NCBI RefSeq assembly: GCF_003231285.1
Contig: NZ_QKNS01000006.1
Span: 1-64,000, forward strand
Reading direction: 5' to 3'
Origin: Hymenobacter sediminis
GTDB taxonomy: Bacteria > Bacteroidota > Bacteroidia > Cytophagales > Hymenobacteraceae
DNA: 64,000 bases
A model generated the notes under the pieces. It made no database searches. It was not told the DNA's origin and saw nothing but the letters and a program-made list of their open reading frames with translations. Below, one piece after another: positions 51,628-60,700 of the stretch (the stretch's first letter is position 1; each line of letters starts with the position of its first letter). The position numbers and the translations under genes are program-made.

Positions 51628-52035
51628 ATGAAAACTTCAGTACTTACTCTTTTACTTGTTGCGGGCATGAGCACCATATCGTTGGCTCAGAAACGCGACC
51701 GGTATGCGGAACGTCCGGGCGACGCTGATATCTCCCTGGAACGGGTAGAGGAAGTTACCCGCCAGATGAGCTCCCAGTTGCGCCTGAATGAAGCGCAGTT
51801 TATTAAGCTGCGTGAAGTCAATAAAATAAAGCTGGCCCGCCTCGAAGAAATTCAGTGGCAGTACCAGGAAGACCCGCAGCAGCGTAACGCCAAGCTAGCC
51901 GAGTTAGAGGCGCTTTATGAGGCTGAATGCGGCCGCATCCTAACGCCTTCGCAGCTGAGCTTGTTTCGCGATGAGCAGAAGCGGGACATGGTTCCTACCA
52001 CTCCAGCCAACTCAAACGAGGGTGGGTTAGGCTAG
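51628..52035 (+). CDS. Small secreted protein, three-member family (copy 3)
   Basis: ATG 51628 (MKTSVLTLLLVAGMSTISLA) gives a signal peptide and 135 residues. The mature part repeats the helical pattern of the tandem pair at 36.7-37.6 kb: VEEVTRQMSSQLRLNEAQFI, KLREVNKIKLARLEEIQWQY and LEALYEAECGRILTPSQLSL. The tail after ~120 (DEQKRDMVPTTPANSN) is extra. Spy-like periplasmic chaperone is a guess. Confidence 0.72.
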   Translation: MKTSVLTLLLVAGMSTISLAQKRDRYAERPGDADISLERVEEVTRQMSSQLRLNEAQFIKLREVNKIKLARLEEIQWQYQEDPQQRNAKLAELEALYEAECGRILTPSQLSLFRDEQKRDMVPTTPANSNEGGLG

Positions 52036-52064
52036 CCTTCCTTTGATTTAGCTATGCTATTACG

Positions 52065-52109
52065 GCGCGGCCGTTTCAGAACATACTCTGAAACGGCCGC
52101 GCTTTTTTT
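52065..52109 (+). terminator. Intrinsic terminator of the 51628 gene
   Basis: A 16-bp perfect stem GCGCGGCCGTTTCAGA / TCTGAAACGGCCGCGC (52065-52080, 52087-52102) with a 6-base loop is followed by seven T. It may act on both strands. Confidence 0.93.
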
Positions 52110-52153
52110 GCCTCTGGAGAGGCAAGAAGGAATATCTGGTATAGATCATCCAC

Positions 52154-52576
52154 TTAAGGCTTCACTACCGGCAAAATCACCTCCGTGATAGTGCCCGTAG
52201 CGCCGCTGCGGAGTAGCACTCGGCCTTGGGTTGCCCGGGGGTGCCCCGGCGCGCACTGTATGCCTGCCATTACATAATAGATGTACACCTTATCACTTTG
52301 CTCACCCAGTTCCTCCTCGTCGGGGTGCCCAAGCAGGCGGGTAATGTCGTTGACACGGGCACCATACAGCTCATTCCGGTGCTTTTCCAGGATGGGCAAC
52401 ATCGTAACCCGCTTGCTTTGGCAGCCATAGGCATCAGAACGCCAGGTTGCAGAATCGAAGCCGGGTAGGGCAGGGAGGGGGTGACCACAACCAGCTGCCA
52501 GCACGCTCAGACAAAAGCTGACGGCGCACCAACGCAGAAAAGAGGGAACGGTTTGCACGAACAAAGAGTTAGGCAC
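52154..52576 (-). CDS. Lipoprotein with BamE/SmpA-like fold hint
   Basis: From GTG 52576 a lipoprotein signal ends in LAAGC. The ~140-residue product contains NDITRLLGHPDEEELGEQSD followed by a strand KVYIYYVMAGIQ, an arrangement like the small BamE/SmpA-type domain. A pair of cysteines (YGCQSK, IQCAPG) may form a disulfide. Function unknown. It is divergent from the L,D-transpeptidase-like gene. Confidence 0.65.
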   Translation of the reverse strand: MPNSLFVQTVPSFLRWCAVSFCLSVLAAGCGHPLPALPGFDSATWRSDAYGCQSKRVTMLPILEKHRNELYGARVNDITRLLGHPDEEELGEQSDKVYIYYVMAGIQCAPGHPRATQGRVLLRSGATGTITEVILPVVKP

Positions 52577-52675
52577 CCGAAGGGTAGTGAACGAAAAATA
52601 CTATTTTTGATTTGCTCTGGGCAGCGAACCTGCCTGATAGCCCTGCAATTTACTTCGCCCCGACTGATTTAGCCG

Positions 52676-53485
52676 ATGACGAACGCCTGGACCCGTGCTG
52701 CCGGACTGCTGCTTACCGCGTTAACTTTAGGAAATCCTCTGTCTGCCACTCCGCCAACGGTCCGGCCACGCATTGCGTCGCCTACCCCTGTGCGGCTAAG
52801 TGAACAGCAGAAAGCTTTCGTGACGGCTGCCTTTGAGCAGCATGTGGCCCTCTCATACGCGCAAATGGGCCTTACCGCCACCGGGCTGCCGCTGGATGTG
52901 TACCGCCGCGCGTTAGTAGGCTTTTACCACTTGCAGCAGCGCGGAGCTACGGGCAACAACACGCAGGTGCTTTCCATCATCGACTTTAGCCGCTCCAGCA
53001 ACCAAAAGCGCCTCTGGATACTGGATATGGGTAAGGGAAAGCTATTGCACCACAGCTTAGTAGCCCACGGCAAGAATACGGGTGAAGAGTTTGCTCGCAC
53101 CTTCTCGAACCGGGAAGGCTCCGAGATGAGCAGCCTGGGTTTCTACGTGACGGGGGCTACCTATCAGGGCAAGCACGGCTTATCGTTGAAGCTGAATGGG
53201 GTAGATGCCGGCTATAACACTAACGCCCTAAGTCGTGCTGTAGTGGTGCACGGTGCAGAATATGTAAGTCAGCAGTTTATTCGGCAACATGGCCGATTGG
53301 GCCGGAGCCAGGGTTGCCCAGCTCTTCCCATAGAGCAAACGGCAGCCATTATCCAGACGATTAAAGGCGGCTCGGTACTGTTTGCCAATGGGCCAGCCAA
53401 CAGCGCCTACCGCTCCAGTTGGTTAGCTCTCGACCCTGCCCTGCTTGGTTTCGCCCGCAGCAAAGGCTTGCTAGGGCAAGCATAG
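52676..53485 (+). CDS. Murein L,D-transpeptidase-like protein (YkuD_2-type)
   Basis: 269 residues with a signal peptide (LLLTALTLGNPLSA). The catalytic domain has VLSIIDFSRSSNQKRLWILD, H131/H192 (VVHGAEY) and the hallmark GRSQGCPAL with C214. These features define the L,D-transpeptidase_2 group, which makes 3-3 cross-links or attaches proteins to peptidoglycan. It fits the wall-synthesis theme of the window. Confidence 0.87.
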   Translation: MTNAWTRAAGLLLTALTLGNPLSATPPTVRPRIASPTPVRLSEQQKAFVTAAFEQHVALSYAQMGLTATGLPLDVYRRALVGFYHLQQRGATGNNTQVLSIIDFSRSSNQKRLWILDMGKGKLLHHSLVAHGKNTGEEFARTFSNREGSEMSSLGFYVTGATYQGKHGLSLKLNGVDAGYNTNALSRAVVVHGAEYVSQQFIRQHGRLGRSQGCPALPIEQTAAIIQTIKGGSVLFANGPANSAYRSSWLALDPALLGFARSKGLLGQA

Positions 53486-53506
53486 TTCTCAAGGGTAGGA
53501 ATTAAC

Positions 53507-53558
53507 ACAAGCAGCGCCCCGCTTCTTGCCAATTGGCCGGAAGCGGGGCGCTGCTTGT
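53507..53558. terminator. Bidirectional terminator
   Basis: ACAAGCAGCGCCCCGCTTC and its inverted copy (53507-53525 and 53540-53558) form a 19-bp stem between the plus-strand transpeptidase-like gene and the convergent small membrane gene. It lacks a long U tract. Confidence 0.8.
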
Positions 53559-53584
53559 ATATGCGGCTAAGAATAGGGGTAGGG

Positions 53585-53779
53585 CTAGGCCCGGTCTCCG
53601 GTTGTCTTGACCAGATTGATGCCGGCAAAAAAGAAAATCAGCCCAATTACGAAAGGCACAAACGAGTTCATCTTGCTTAAGCCTAATCCGCCAATCTGTA
53701 GGAAAGCGAGGGCACCGGCAATGATACCAAGAATGCCAAGGACGGTGAGGATGCTGCCAAAAGTGCGTTTCTGATTCAT
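53585..53779 (-). CDS. Small two-helix membrane protein
   Basis: ATG 53779 (MNQKRTFGSILTVLG) gives 64 residues. Two hydrophobic helices (SILTVLGILGIIAGALAFL and FVPFVIGLIFFFAGINLV) are separated by a short glycine-rich loop. No motif known to me; such small proteins are common in Bacteroidota. It converges on the L,D-transpeptidase-like gene. Confidence 0.72.
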   Translation of the reverse strand: MNQKRTFGSILTVLGILGIIAGALAFLQIGGLGLSKMNSFVPFVIGLIFFFAGINLVKTTGDRA

Positions 53780-53970
53780 GAGGAGAGAAGTTGCAGTGGA
53801 GAAGAACGGCCGTCCGCAGGGGCGGGCGCGCATAGTGCCTGATACGTGGAGTGGTCGGATTTAGGTTATGCCGAGTCTGACAACCCTACTGTAGGCTTCG
53901 CGTTACAAGGCCTAGAGGCCGTTTACGCCTTTTTTTCAGCATTACTCACTCCCTTTCCCTACCCCTAGTT

Positions 53971-54780
53971 ATGCGCGGAAGCCTTCGATATATAATTGCC
54001 TTGGTCATGGCAGCCTTTGCCTTCATCCCGTACTACTGCAACACGCAGAAAAACGAGGTGACTGGTGAAGTACAGCACGTTGATATGTCGGCCGATCAGG
54101 AAATAGCTCTGGGCCTGCAGGCTGCCCCCGAAATGGCCCAGCAGTATGGTGGCATTCACCCCGACCGCCAGGCCGGTGCCGCTATTGAGCGGATTGGCCA
54201 GCAGATTGTACGGAGCACCAAAGTCAGCCAAAGCCCTTACAAGTTTCAGTTTCACTTGCTGGCCGATGAAAACACAATCAACGCCTTTGCTCTGCCCGGC
54301 GGGCAGGTGTTCATTACGGCAGGCTTGCTGAAAAATCTGAAAACTGAAGGCCAGGTAGCCGGCGTGTTGGCCCACGAAATTGGTCACGTGGTAGGCCGCC
54401 ACTCGGCAGAGCAGATTGCCAAGTCGCGCCTGACCCAAGGGCTAACCGGGGCTGCTGCTATTGGCCTCTATGACCCAGACCGGCCTGCTACCATGGCCAG
54501 TGCTGCCGCGGCCGCGATGGTAGGCAAGCTGCTGACCCTTCGCTACGGCCGCGAAGATGAGCTGGAAGCCGACCGGCTAGCGGTTGATTTCACGCCCGCA
54601 GCTGGTTATGACCCCCGCTCTATGATTCAGGTAATGGAAATTTTGGAGCAGGCCAACCATGGCGGCGGCCCACCCGAGTTTCTGAGCACCCACCCCAACC
54701 CCGGCAACCGCATCGAGGAGCTCCAGCATGATATTGCGGAAGATTTCCCGCAGGGTTTGCCCGGCAATTTGAAGCCCTAG
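53971..54780 (+). CDS. M48 family metalloprotease
   Basis: 269 residues with an N-terminal membrane or signal segment (residues 6-23). The zinc motif HEIGH (135-139) and the downstream glutamate in REDELEADRLAVD are intact, and FLSTHPNPGNRIEEL is the usual C-terminal helix. It probably degrades misfolded envelope proteins. A second M48 enzyme of different lineage lies at 60701-61510. Confidence 0.92.
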   Translation: MRGSLRYIIALVMAAFAFIPYYCNTQKNEVTGEVQHVDMSADQEIALGLQAAPEMAQQYGGIHPDRQAGAAIERIGQQIVRSTKVSQSPYKFQFHLLADENTINAFALPGGQVFITAGLLKNLKTEGQVAGVLAHEIGHVVGRHSAEQIAKSRLTQGLTGAAAIGLYDPDRPATMASAAAAAMVGKLLTLRYGREDELEADRLAVDFTPAAGYDPRSMIQVMEILEQANHGGGPPEFLSTHPNPGNRIEELQHDIAEDFPQGLPGNLKP

Positions 54781-54806
54781 TTGCTAGCTCAACAAAAACA
54801 GCATGC

Positions 54807-54831
54807 CATAGCCGACCTAAGGTCGGCTATG
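54807..54831 (+). terminator. Hairpin downstream of the M48 protease gene
   Basis: A perfect 11-bp stem CATAGCCGACC / GGTCGGCTATG with a 3-base loop, followed by GCGTTTTA. A weak U tract makes it a probable rather than certain terminator. Confidence 0.65.
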
Positions 54832-54899
54832 TGCGTTTTAGGCTTAGAGCATTTTTGGCTTAATAAGGACTCCAGCGTCCTGGTTTTAGTTTTACACCC

Positions 54900-55814
54900 A
54901 TGTCATCCACAGCCTGTCCCACCCTTCGTCAGCTTCTTTTTGTGCTCAACCCCATTTCGGGGGATATTGACAAAACAGAGCTCGAAACTACCGTCCGAAC
55001 CTACTGCCAGGAGCGGGGGCGCTCGGCGTCGTTCTTCCATACTAGCGGCGACGATGATCTGGCCCGATTACGCAAGTATCTGGCTAACCATAGCTACGAT
55101 GCTGTGTTTGCCGCCGGCGGCGACGGAACCGTGAGCCTGGTGGCCGAAGCCCTAACCGGCACTGAAATACCCTTAGGAATTATTCCGTTGGGCTCGGGCA
55201 ACGGCTTATCGAAAGACCTTGGCATTCCGCAGGAAGTAGAGCAGGCCCTACGCCTCACCTGGGATTATGAGTTGCGCGTGGTAGACACGCTGCGGGTGGG
55301 CGGTAAGTTCTCGGCTCACTTGGCCGATCTGGGCTTTAACGCGCTGGTGGTAGAGCGATTCGACCAGGGCGATGCCCGTGGGCCCGCCGCCTACGTGCGC
55401 ATTGCTACCCAAGAGTACGCGGCCTATGAACCCGCAACCTACCGCATTGAAACCGACCTGGAAACCTGGGAAGGCCCGGCGTTTATGCTAACAATAGCCA
55501 ATGCCAATACCTTCGGTAGTAATGTCATCATCAACCCGGATAGTGAGCTGGACGATGGTCAGTTTGAAATTTGCCTGATTGAGCCCTTTCCGAACGTAGC
55601 GGCGCCGGGCCTGCTTTACCACTTGTACACCAACGACTTCGACCTCTCGGATTACACGCGGCGGCTGTGCTGCCGATGGGCCCGCATCAGCGTGCCGGGC
55701 CAAACAGAGGTGCGGGTGCAAGTAGACGGGGAACCGTGCCATTTGCCTACCCCAGTAGAGGTAGCCATTGCTCCACATAGCCTCCGCATCCTCGGTCCAG
55801 TGTTGGCTGAATAA
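54900..55814 (+). CDS. Diacylglycerol-kinase-family lipid kinase (YegS/LCB5 type)
   Basis: 304 residues. LLFVLNPISGDIDK is the nucleotide-binding opening, and GGDGT at 73-77 is the family hallmark, with PLGIIPLGSGNGLSKDLGIP close behind. The C-terminal beta-sandwich ends in VQVDGEP and PHSLRILGP. The family phosphorylates diacylglycerol, sphingosine-like or other lipids; several Bacteroidota make sphingolipids, so that substrate is possible. It converges directly on the next gene with 2 bp between stops. Confidence 0.92.
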   Translation: MSSTACPTLRQLLFVLNPISGDIDKTELETTVRTYCQERGRSASFFHTSGDDDLARLRKYLANHSYDAVFAAGGDGTVSLVAEALTGTEIPLGIIPLGSGNGLSKDLGIPQEVEQALRLTWDYELRVVDTLRVGGKFSAHLADLGFNALVVERFDQGDARGPAAYVRIATQEYAAYEPATYRIETDLETWEGPAFMLTIANANTFGSNVIINPDSELDDGQFEICLIEPFPNVAAPGLLYHLYTNDFDLSDYTRRLCCRWARISVPGQTEVRVQVDGEPCHLPTPVEVAIAPHSLRILGPVLAE

Positions 55815-55816
55815 GA

Positions 55817-57043
55817 CTAACCCGAAGATTGAGGTAACTGAGTTAGCGCAGTCAGGGAGGGTAGGGAAGCGGGAACTACCGGCACTTTGGGCTCTAGCCG
55901 CAGCCGGAATACTTCTGACTGCGCGGGTTCCAGGGTCCGGAGCCAGGTTTCGCCCTGGGCGTACACATCTAGGCTAAAGAAGCCCTTGTACTCGTGCACA
56001 AACGTAGCCCGGCCACCTTTCTGCACGAACGCCGTTTTGCTGCCCGACCCACTTACCAAGTAATGCCCTTCTTTATAATTGAAGTACTGTAGATTGTGGT
56101 CGTGGCCGGCGGCGTAGATAACCCCCGGAAAATCCTGCAACACCCGGAGCAGGCGGCGGCGCATCTTACGGTAGCGCGGATGAGCCATGTCTTCGGCCGC
56201 GCCCACTACCCGGCGGTAGAGGGGTAGCAAGGAGCCGATAACCGGCAGGGGCACATAGGCCTGCTTGTGCACAGTAGTCAGCGGGAATACGTGCTGCTTG
56301 GCCGTAAACTTGCCTCCGTGCAGGGCATTAGAATACAGCGGGTGATGACCGGCTACTACTACCCGCTGATGACGATTGGCTTCCAGCAGGCGGCGCAACT
56401 CCCGGAAAGGCTCCTTGGCATCGGCGGCGGGCCTGGGGCCGGTTTGCACCCACCATTGGGTATTCAACACAATGAGCAGTAGCCCATCTGTAAGCTGCAG
56501 GGTAACCGGGCCGGGATGTCCATCAACTGGCAGGTAGTGGGCCTTGGGCAAATGCTCCCGCACGTAGGCCTCCTGGCGGCGCAGGTATTCCCAGCCATCG
56601 GGACGGCCCTTGTTCCAGTCGTGGTTACCGCTGAGCAGCACCACGTTTCCCGCAAAGCGCCCCAGCGTTGCCAGTAAGCTATTGAAGCGAGCTTCGGCGG
56701 CGGCGCGGCCCGGGTGCTCGGGGGCGGGCATTCCGGTAGGATAGACGTTGTCGCCGAGGATAATGACGGTGCCCGCAGGACCGGTTTCCTGCTGCCAGCT
56801 TTCCAGCAGGTTCAGAATCGGGTCCGTGCCATCAGTGGCCACGGCACCAGGGTCGCCAAGCAAGGCTACCCGGTGCAGGGGCTGTTCTGTTGGCAACTGG
56901 TGTTGCGCCCAGTTATTATAGGCCGGGGCTACGTAGGGCCGCCGCCGGTATTGCCGCTCCTGCCAGTAACGCCATAGCAGCCAGCCCATCAGCAAAAGGG
57001 CGGCAGCTCCTAATACATACAAAAGCAACATCAAATTGGGCAC
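55817..57043 (-). CDS. Membrane-anchored metallophosphoesterase (calcineurin-like)
   Basis: 408 residues. An N-terminal membrane helix (LMLLLYVLGAAALLLMGWLL) precedes a two-metal phosphoesterase domain with LLGDPGA, IILGDNVYP, LLSGNHDW, VVAGHHPLY and GHDHNLQ, which place all the usual metal ligands (D, D, N, H, H). The start is GTG 57043 or ATG 57031. Substrate unknown; acting at the membrane. It stops 2 bp from the lipid kinase. Confidence 0.92.
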   Translation of the reverse strand: MPNLMLLLYVLGAAALLLMGWLLWRYWQERQYRRRPYVAPAYNNWAQHQLPTEQPLHRVALLGDPGAVATDGTDPILNLLESWQQETGPAGTVIILGDNVYPTGMPAPEHPGRAAAEARFNSLLATLGRFAGNVVLLSGNHDWNKGRPDGWEYLRRQEAYVREHLPKAHYLPVDGHPGPVTLQLTDGLLLIVLNTQWWVQTGPRPAADAKEPFRELRRLLEANRHQRVVVAGHHPLYSNALHGGKFTAKQHVFPLTTVHKQAYVPLPVIGSLLPLYRRVVGAAEDMAHPRYRKMRRRLLRVLQDFPGVIYAAGHDHNLQYFNYKEGHYLVSGSGSKTAFVQKGGRATFVHEYKGFFSLDVYAQGETWLRTLEPAQSEVFRLRLEPKVPVVPASLPSLTALTQLPQSSG

Positions 57044-57134
57044 GGCAGCAGACTATACTCGGGTATACGTAGCTAGCTCGTCGGGGGCGAAAGAAAAAGC
57101 CTACCCCCCTAGAGCACGACTAAGTGAGGCAGAC

Positions 57135-57770
57135 TTAAAAGGAGGGAGGCGTTAGGTTTTTGAAGTGACCATTAAGCCGCACCCGCTCCTTTAGCCGCTC
57201 GGTTTCCTGTAGCACCGGAAGCACATGCAGCAAATGGTCTAGCACCAGCTGTTGGCGCTCTACTTCCGTAACGGCCTCCAGCAGCTGATACTCCTGCTCT
57301 GTGCTGAAGCCCAGGTGGTGGGCAATGTCATACACGCGGAAATCGGGTGGCAAGTCCAGAAACAGGCGCCGTAGACCCAAAATATCATAAAGCTGCCGTA
57401 CTAGTTCCTGGGTGCGCTCATGCAGCGCCACATCGGGGGTAGCATCGTCGGGCACGTCTTCCACCACTGCGCCGGCGTAAAGCTTATCGGGCAGTTGGCG
57501 GTAAAACTCCTCAATCCGGAAAACGCCTATAGCCTTGGTCTTAATGTCCATTTCGCCCGAGGGGTAGGTTTTTTCCACGCTTACCAGCCGCATTTCCGTG
57601 CCCAGGGTTGTCACCTCGTTGTTGAGGTAGGAAGGAATTCCGAAGGTGATACCTTCCTGCTGACAATCATGAATGAGCTGCCGGTAGCGCGGCTCAAAAA
57701 TGTGCAGGTTGAGTTTCTCCCCTGGAAAAGCTACCAGGTTAAGTGGGAATAAGGCCAGCGTACGTGTCAT
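57135..57770 (-). CDS. Lon N-terminal-domain protein (substrate-binding domain only)
   Basis: ATG 57770 (MTRTLALFPLNLVAFPGE) gives 211 residues. The LFPLNLVAFPGEKLNLHIFEPRY start is the Lon substrate-binding beta-domain, and the remainder is helical. There is no ATPase or protease domain, as in stand-alone YbbN/Lon-N proteins. A partner or adaptor role is inferred. It is divergent from mtgA. Confidence 0.87.
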   Translation of the reverse strand: MTRTLALFPLNLVAFPGEKLNLHIFEPRYRQLIHDCQQEGITFGIPSYLNNEVTTLGTEMRLVSVEKTYPSGEMDIKTKAIGVFRIEEFYRQLPDKLYAGAVVEDVPDDATPDVALHERTQELVRQLYDILGLRRLFLDLPPDFRVYDIAHHLGFSTEQEYQLLEAVTEVERQQLVLDHLLHVLPVLQETERLKERVRLNGHFKNLTPPSF

Positions 57771-57901
57771 AGGGTAATAACCGGAAAGCAAGTGAAATAG
57801 ATACGGCAACCAGCAGCAGGGCGTGCCTGGGCCCTAAAATCTGCTACTTTTGCCCCGAAGCCCAAGCTTCAGCTTTTCCCTTTACGTTAGGTGCTTACTT
57901 C

Positions 57902-58645
57902 GTGACTGATTACCGGAAAACGGCCCGCCGCGCCGGGCGGATTGCCTTGCAAGTGGTTGCCGCGCTGTTTCTGACTACCATTGCCTGGGTGCTGATTTAC
58001 CGCTGGGTAAGCCCGCCGGCCACCTGGCTGATGCTGGACCGCCGCGCCCACGCGCCCGTAGGAATGGGCTACCACGGTATCCGGGAGCAAGACCGCCGCA
58101 TCAATTACGACTTCAAAACCTTGGATGAGGTTTCGCCCCACCTGCCGCTGGCGCTAGTGGCCGCCGAAGACCAGCGCTTCCTGATTCACCACGGTTTCGA
58201 TGGCGACGCACTACTGAAAGCTGCCAAATCGAACCTGAGTGGGGGCAAGCAACTTCGTGGGGGTAGCACAATTTCGCAGCAGGTTGCTAAGAACGTGTTC
58301 TTATGGTCGGGGCGGAGCTACGTGCGCAAGGGAGCTGAAGCTTACTTTACCTTGCTGATTGAGTTACTCTGGGACAAGCGCCGCATCATGGAGATGTACA
58401 TGAATGTGGCCGAAATGGGCGACTGTATTTTCGGGGCCGAAGCGGCTTCTCAGCAATACTTCCACAAATCAGCCAAGAAGCTGACGCCAGCCGAAGCGGC
58501 GTTGCTGGCGGGTGTGCTGCCTAATCCGTTGCGGTTCAGGGCCGGCAATCCGGGTCCGCAGGCCCGCGCCAAGCAAAAGCGCGTAATGCGCAACATGCGC
58601 CGACTAGGCGGTACTGCCTACGTGCGCGAACTGATGGAAAAATAG
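57902..58645 (+). CDS. mtgA: Monofunctional biosynthetic peptidoglycan transglycosylase
   Basis: 247 residues from GTG 57902. A membrane helix (residues 13-33) precedes the GT51 domain with AAEDQRFLIHHGFD (catalytic E89), GGSTISQQVAKN, KEA/RRIMEMYMNVAE and a final ALLAGVLPNP. There is no transpeptidase domain, so it is MtgA. It polymerises glycan strands from lipid II in the periplasm. Confidence 0.95.
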   Translation: MTDYRKTARRAGRIALQVVAALFLTTIAWVLIYRWVSPPATWLMLDRRAHAPVGMGYHGIREQDRRINYDFKTLDEVSPHLPLALVAAEDQRFLIHHGFDGDALLKAAKSNLSGGKQLRGGSTISQQVAKNVFLWSGRSYVRKGAEAYFTLLIELLWDKRRIMEMYMNVAEMGDCIFGAEAASQQYFHKSAKKLTPAEAALLAGVLPNPLRFRAGNPGPQARAKQKRVMRNMRRLGGTAYVRELMEK

Positions 58646-58720
58646 GGCGTGGCCAGCTAAGGTTGGGTTGCTGATAGGGGGTAGGAACCAGGCTTTGGTT
58701 TTGGCTTCTATCTTCCGGGC

Positions 58721-59182
58721 ATGAAACGTTTCTTCCTGCTTCTTGCCATTCCGGTGCTGCTCAGCGCCTGCCGCACCTCTTCCACTCCACATGCACCGTC
58801 AGCCGCTGATGCAGCCACGGCCCGCCGCGACATAGCCCAGGTGCTGGCTACTCAAACCGCCGCTTGGAACCGCGGCGACGTGGCGGCCTTCATGCAGGGC
58901 TATTGGCAGAATGATTCTCTGGTGTTTATTGGGAAAAGCGGCCTTACGTATGGCTGGCAGCCTACCCTCGACAACTACCGCCGCAGCTACCCCAATGCGG
59001 CCACTATGGGCCAGCTCGACTTCACTAACCTCCGCATTCAGCTACTCAGCTCCGATGCCGCCCATGTTATCGGGCGCTGGCACTTGGCCCGCCTCACTGC
59101 TGGCGACCTGCAAGGGCATTTCCTGCTGGTGTGGCGCCGCATTGCCGGGAAATGGGTAATAATAGCCGACCATTCCAGTTAA
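58721..59182 (+). CDS. DUF4440 / NTF2-like lipoprotein
   Basis: 153 residues with a lipoprotein signal (LLLAIPVLLSAC). The mature domain shows the NTF2-like cone pattern: AQVLATQTAAWNRGDVAAFM, the WQNDSLVFIG strand, a loop TYGWQPTLDNYRRSYPN and closing strands HLARLTAGDLQGHFLLVWRR. Function unknown; such domains bind small ligands. It is separated from mtgA by 75 bp and may be in its operon. Confidence 0.82.
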   Translation: MKRFFLLLAIPVLLSACRTSSTPHAPSAADAATARRDIAQVLATQTAAWNRGDVAAFMQGYWQNDSLVFIGKSGLTYGWQPTLDNYRRSYPNAATMGQLDFTNLRIQLLSSDAAHVIGRWHLARLTAGDLQGHFLLVWRRIAGKWVIIADHSS

Positions 59183-59258
59183 GCGGTGAAAAGATGAACC
59201 GGAGTCATGGCGAGCAGTGGCTCGCCATCCGTCCTGCCCCCAATGTGCTACCCTCTGA

Positions 59259-59307
59259 AACGCGACAAGCCTTTACTTCCGTGCTGGAGGTAAAGGCTTG
59301 TCGCGTT
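59259..59307. terminator. Long perfect palindrome at a convergent junction
   Basis: A ~21-bp stem beginning AACGCGACAAGCCTTTAC (59259-59280 with 59286-59306), containing few mismatches, sits between the DUF4440 gene and the App1-like gene. It has no U tract, so it may stop transcription in both directions by structure or be a repeat element. Confidence 0.65.
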
Positions 59308-59373
59308 ATCTAGACTTATCGAATAAAGAGGACGGATAGCAGCGCACTGCTGGCCATGACCGCACACCCACTA

Positions 59374-60555
59374 CTACTTCATAACCGGCTCGCCGGTACC
59401 TTCTCCGTCTAGCTCGGTATCGTCGTCCGCCGATTCATCTTTTTTCTTTTCCTGCTCCACAGCCGGAATAGCTTCCTGGAAGATCAGACCGGTAGCGGCG
59501 GCATGCTGGGCCGCCTCCACTGTATCCTGCACCAGCAGCATTTCCACTTTGTCGGAGCGAAGTTCTTCAGAGACTTGCTCAACCAGTGCAGCGCGGTCGG
59601 GACGATTTACGTCGCGGATGTAGATGGCCAGGATGCGGCCGGGGTGGCGGCGTACTACCTCGCGGTAAATGTTGGCATCTTCCTGGCCTGAGTCGCCGAT
59701 GAGTACGAAGGGTAGGGTTGGGTAGGTCAGCAGCAGGTTGTCGATTTCCTTGAGCTTGTGGCCATGGTGCTCCGAGGCATCGGTGCTTTGCTTGCGCTTC
59801 AGGGCCATATCGCGCAGCAGCAGGGGTCCGGGCGGAATATCATTCAGGTTCAGGAAGTCTTCCAGCAAATCATACAGGTTCCAGGGCGAGCTGCTGACGT
59901 AGAAGAAGGGATTATTGCGCTTGCCATTACGCCCCACCTGCAACTGCCGGTAGAACTCGGCTACCCCTTTAAAGGGGAGGCGGGAGCGGGCATTGCGCAG
60001 CAGCACCGTGCGGGCCATGCGCAGCAAATCCGTGGCCGAGGTCTGAATTACCGTGTCGTCGAGGTCGGAAATAATGCCGTACTCCGCGTCGGCCGGCGGA
60101 ATCAGCACCATGGCTTTTGTGTCGAGCTTTTCGGGGGTAGGGAAGGGCGCGGGGGCCTGCTGGAGTAGCACGTCCACGGGGTACCACAGAAAATCGACGG
60201 GCTCCGGGAGCAGCTTGGGCTCCAGGTTGAGGGTGAAGTAGCCTTCCTCATCCGTTACTACCAAGTGCTCGGAACCATCGGCGGGGCGTACCTGCAGTTG
60301 GGCCCCGCTGATTTCGTTGCTGTCGAAGCGGCGGTACATGTTCAGCAGGTTGTGCCAGCGCGAGTCAGTTGGGTCCGGCTCGCCGATACCTTTGTCCGTA
60401 AGTAGGCGGCCCTTCACATAAAGGCGGTTAGGAGTACCGTAGCTACGGTACGAAAGCAGCTGGAGCGGATGAAGCAGGCCCAGGCGGGCGCGGGCGCGCG
60501 TCAGGGCGTCATCAGCCCGTTCGGCCCAGCTGCTGAGTTTGTCGAGTAGAGGCAT
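59374..60555 (-). CDS. App1-like phosphatidate phosphatase (DUF2183)
   Basis: 393 residues. A helical start and TPNRLYVKGRLL lead into an N-terminal beta-sandwich. The HAD-type catalytic motif DLDDT (164-168) and the SSSPWNLYDLLEDF motif are diagnostic of the App1 family. Also present are LIGDSGQEDANIY and a highly charged C-terminal tail (EKKKDESADDDTELDGEG). The fungal prototype dephosphorylates phosphatidic acid. Here it is soluble and cytoplasmic. Possible link to the lipid kinase at 54900 by function only. Confidence 0.9.
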   Translation of the reverse strand: MPLLDKLSSWAERADDALTRARARLGLLHPLQLLSYRSYGTPNRLYVKGRLLTDKGIGEPDPTDSRWHNLLNMYRRFDSNEISGAQLQVRPADGSEHLVVTDEEGYFTLNLEPKLLPEPVDFLWYPVDVLLQQAPAPFPTPEKLDTKAMVLIPPADAEYGIISDLDDTVIQTSATDLLRMARTVLLRNARSRLPFKGVAEFYRQLQVGRNGKRNNPFFYVSSSPWNLYDLLEDFLNLNDIPPGPLLLRDMALKRKQSTDASEHHGHKLKEIDNLLLTYPTLPFVLIGDSGQEDANIYREVVRRHPGRILAIYIRDVNRPDRAALVEQVSEELRSDKVEMLLVQDTVEAAQHAAATGLIFQEAIPAVEQEKKKDESADDDTELDGEGTGEPVMK

Positions 60556-60645
60556 CGGGCGTAAAGAAAGCAGAAACGAAGCCTTCCTTACGCAAGCTGG
60601 GCCTTTGCATGTTGCGCGGGGGTAGGAATTTTGCTTTGCCCAGAA

Positions 60646-60686
60646 AACAAAACAGGCTCCCGACCTAAGCCAGGAGCCTGTTTTAA
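60646..60686 (-). terminator. Intrinsic terminator of the M48 lipoprotein gene
   Basis: AAAACAGGCTCC / GGAGCCTGTTTT (60649-60660, 60673-60684) forms a 12-bp stem, 16 bp past the stop codon, with T-rich ends on both strands. Confidence 0.9.
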
Positions 60687-60700
60687 ATGGCGGATACTGA

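Noticed and set aside
57887..58141. Minus-strand open frame beside mtgA
   Set aside because: It overlaps the mtgA start and has shadow composition.
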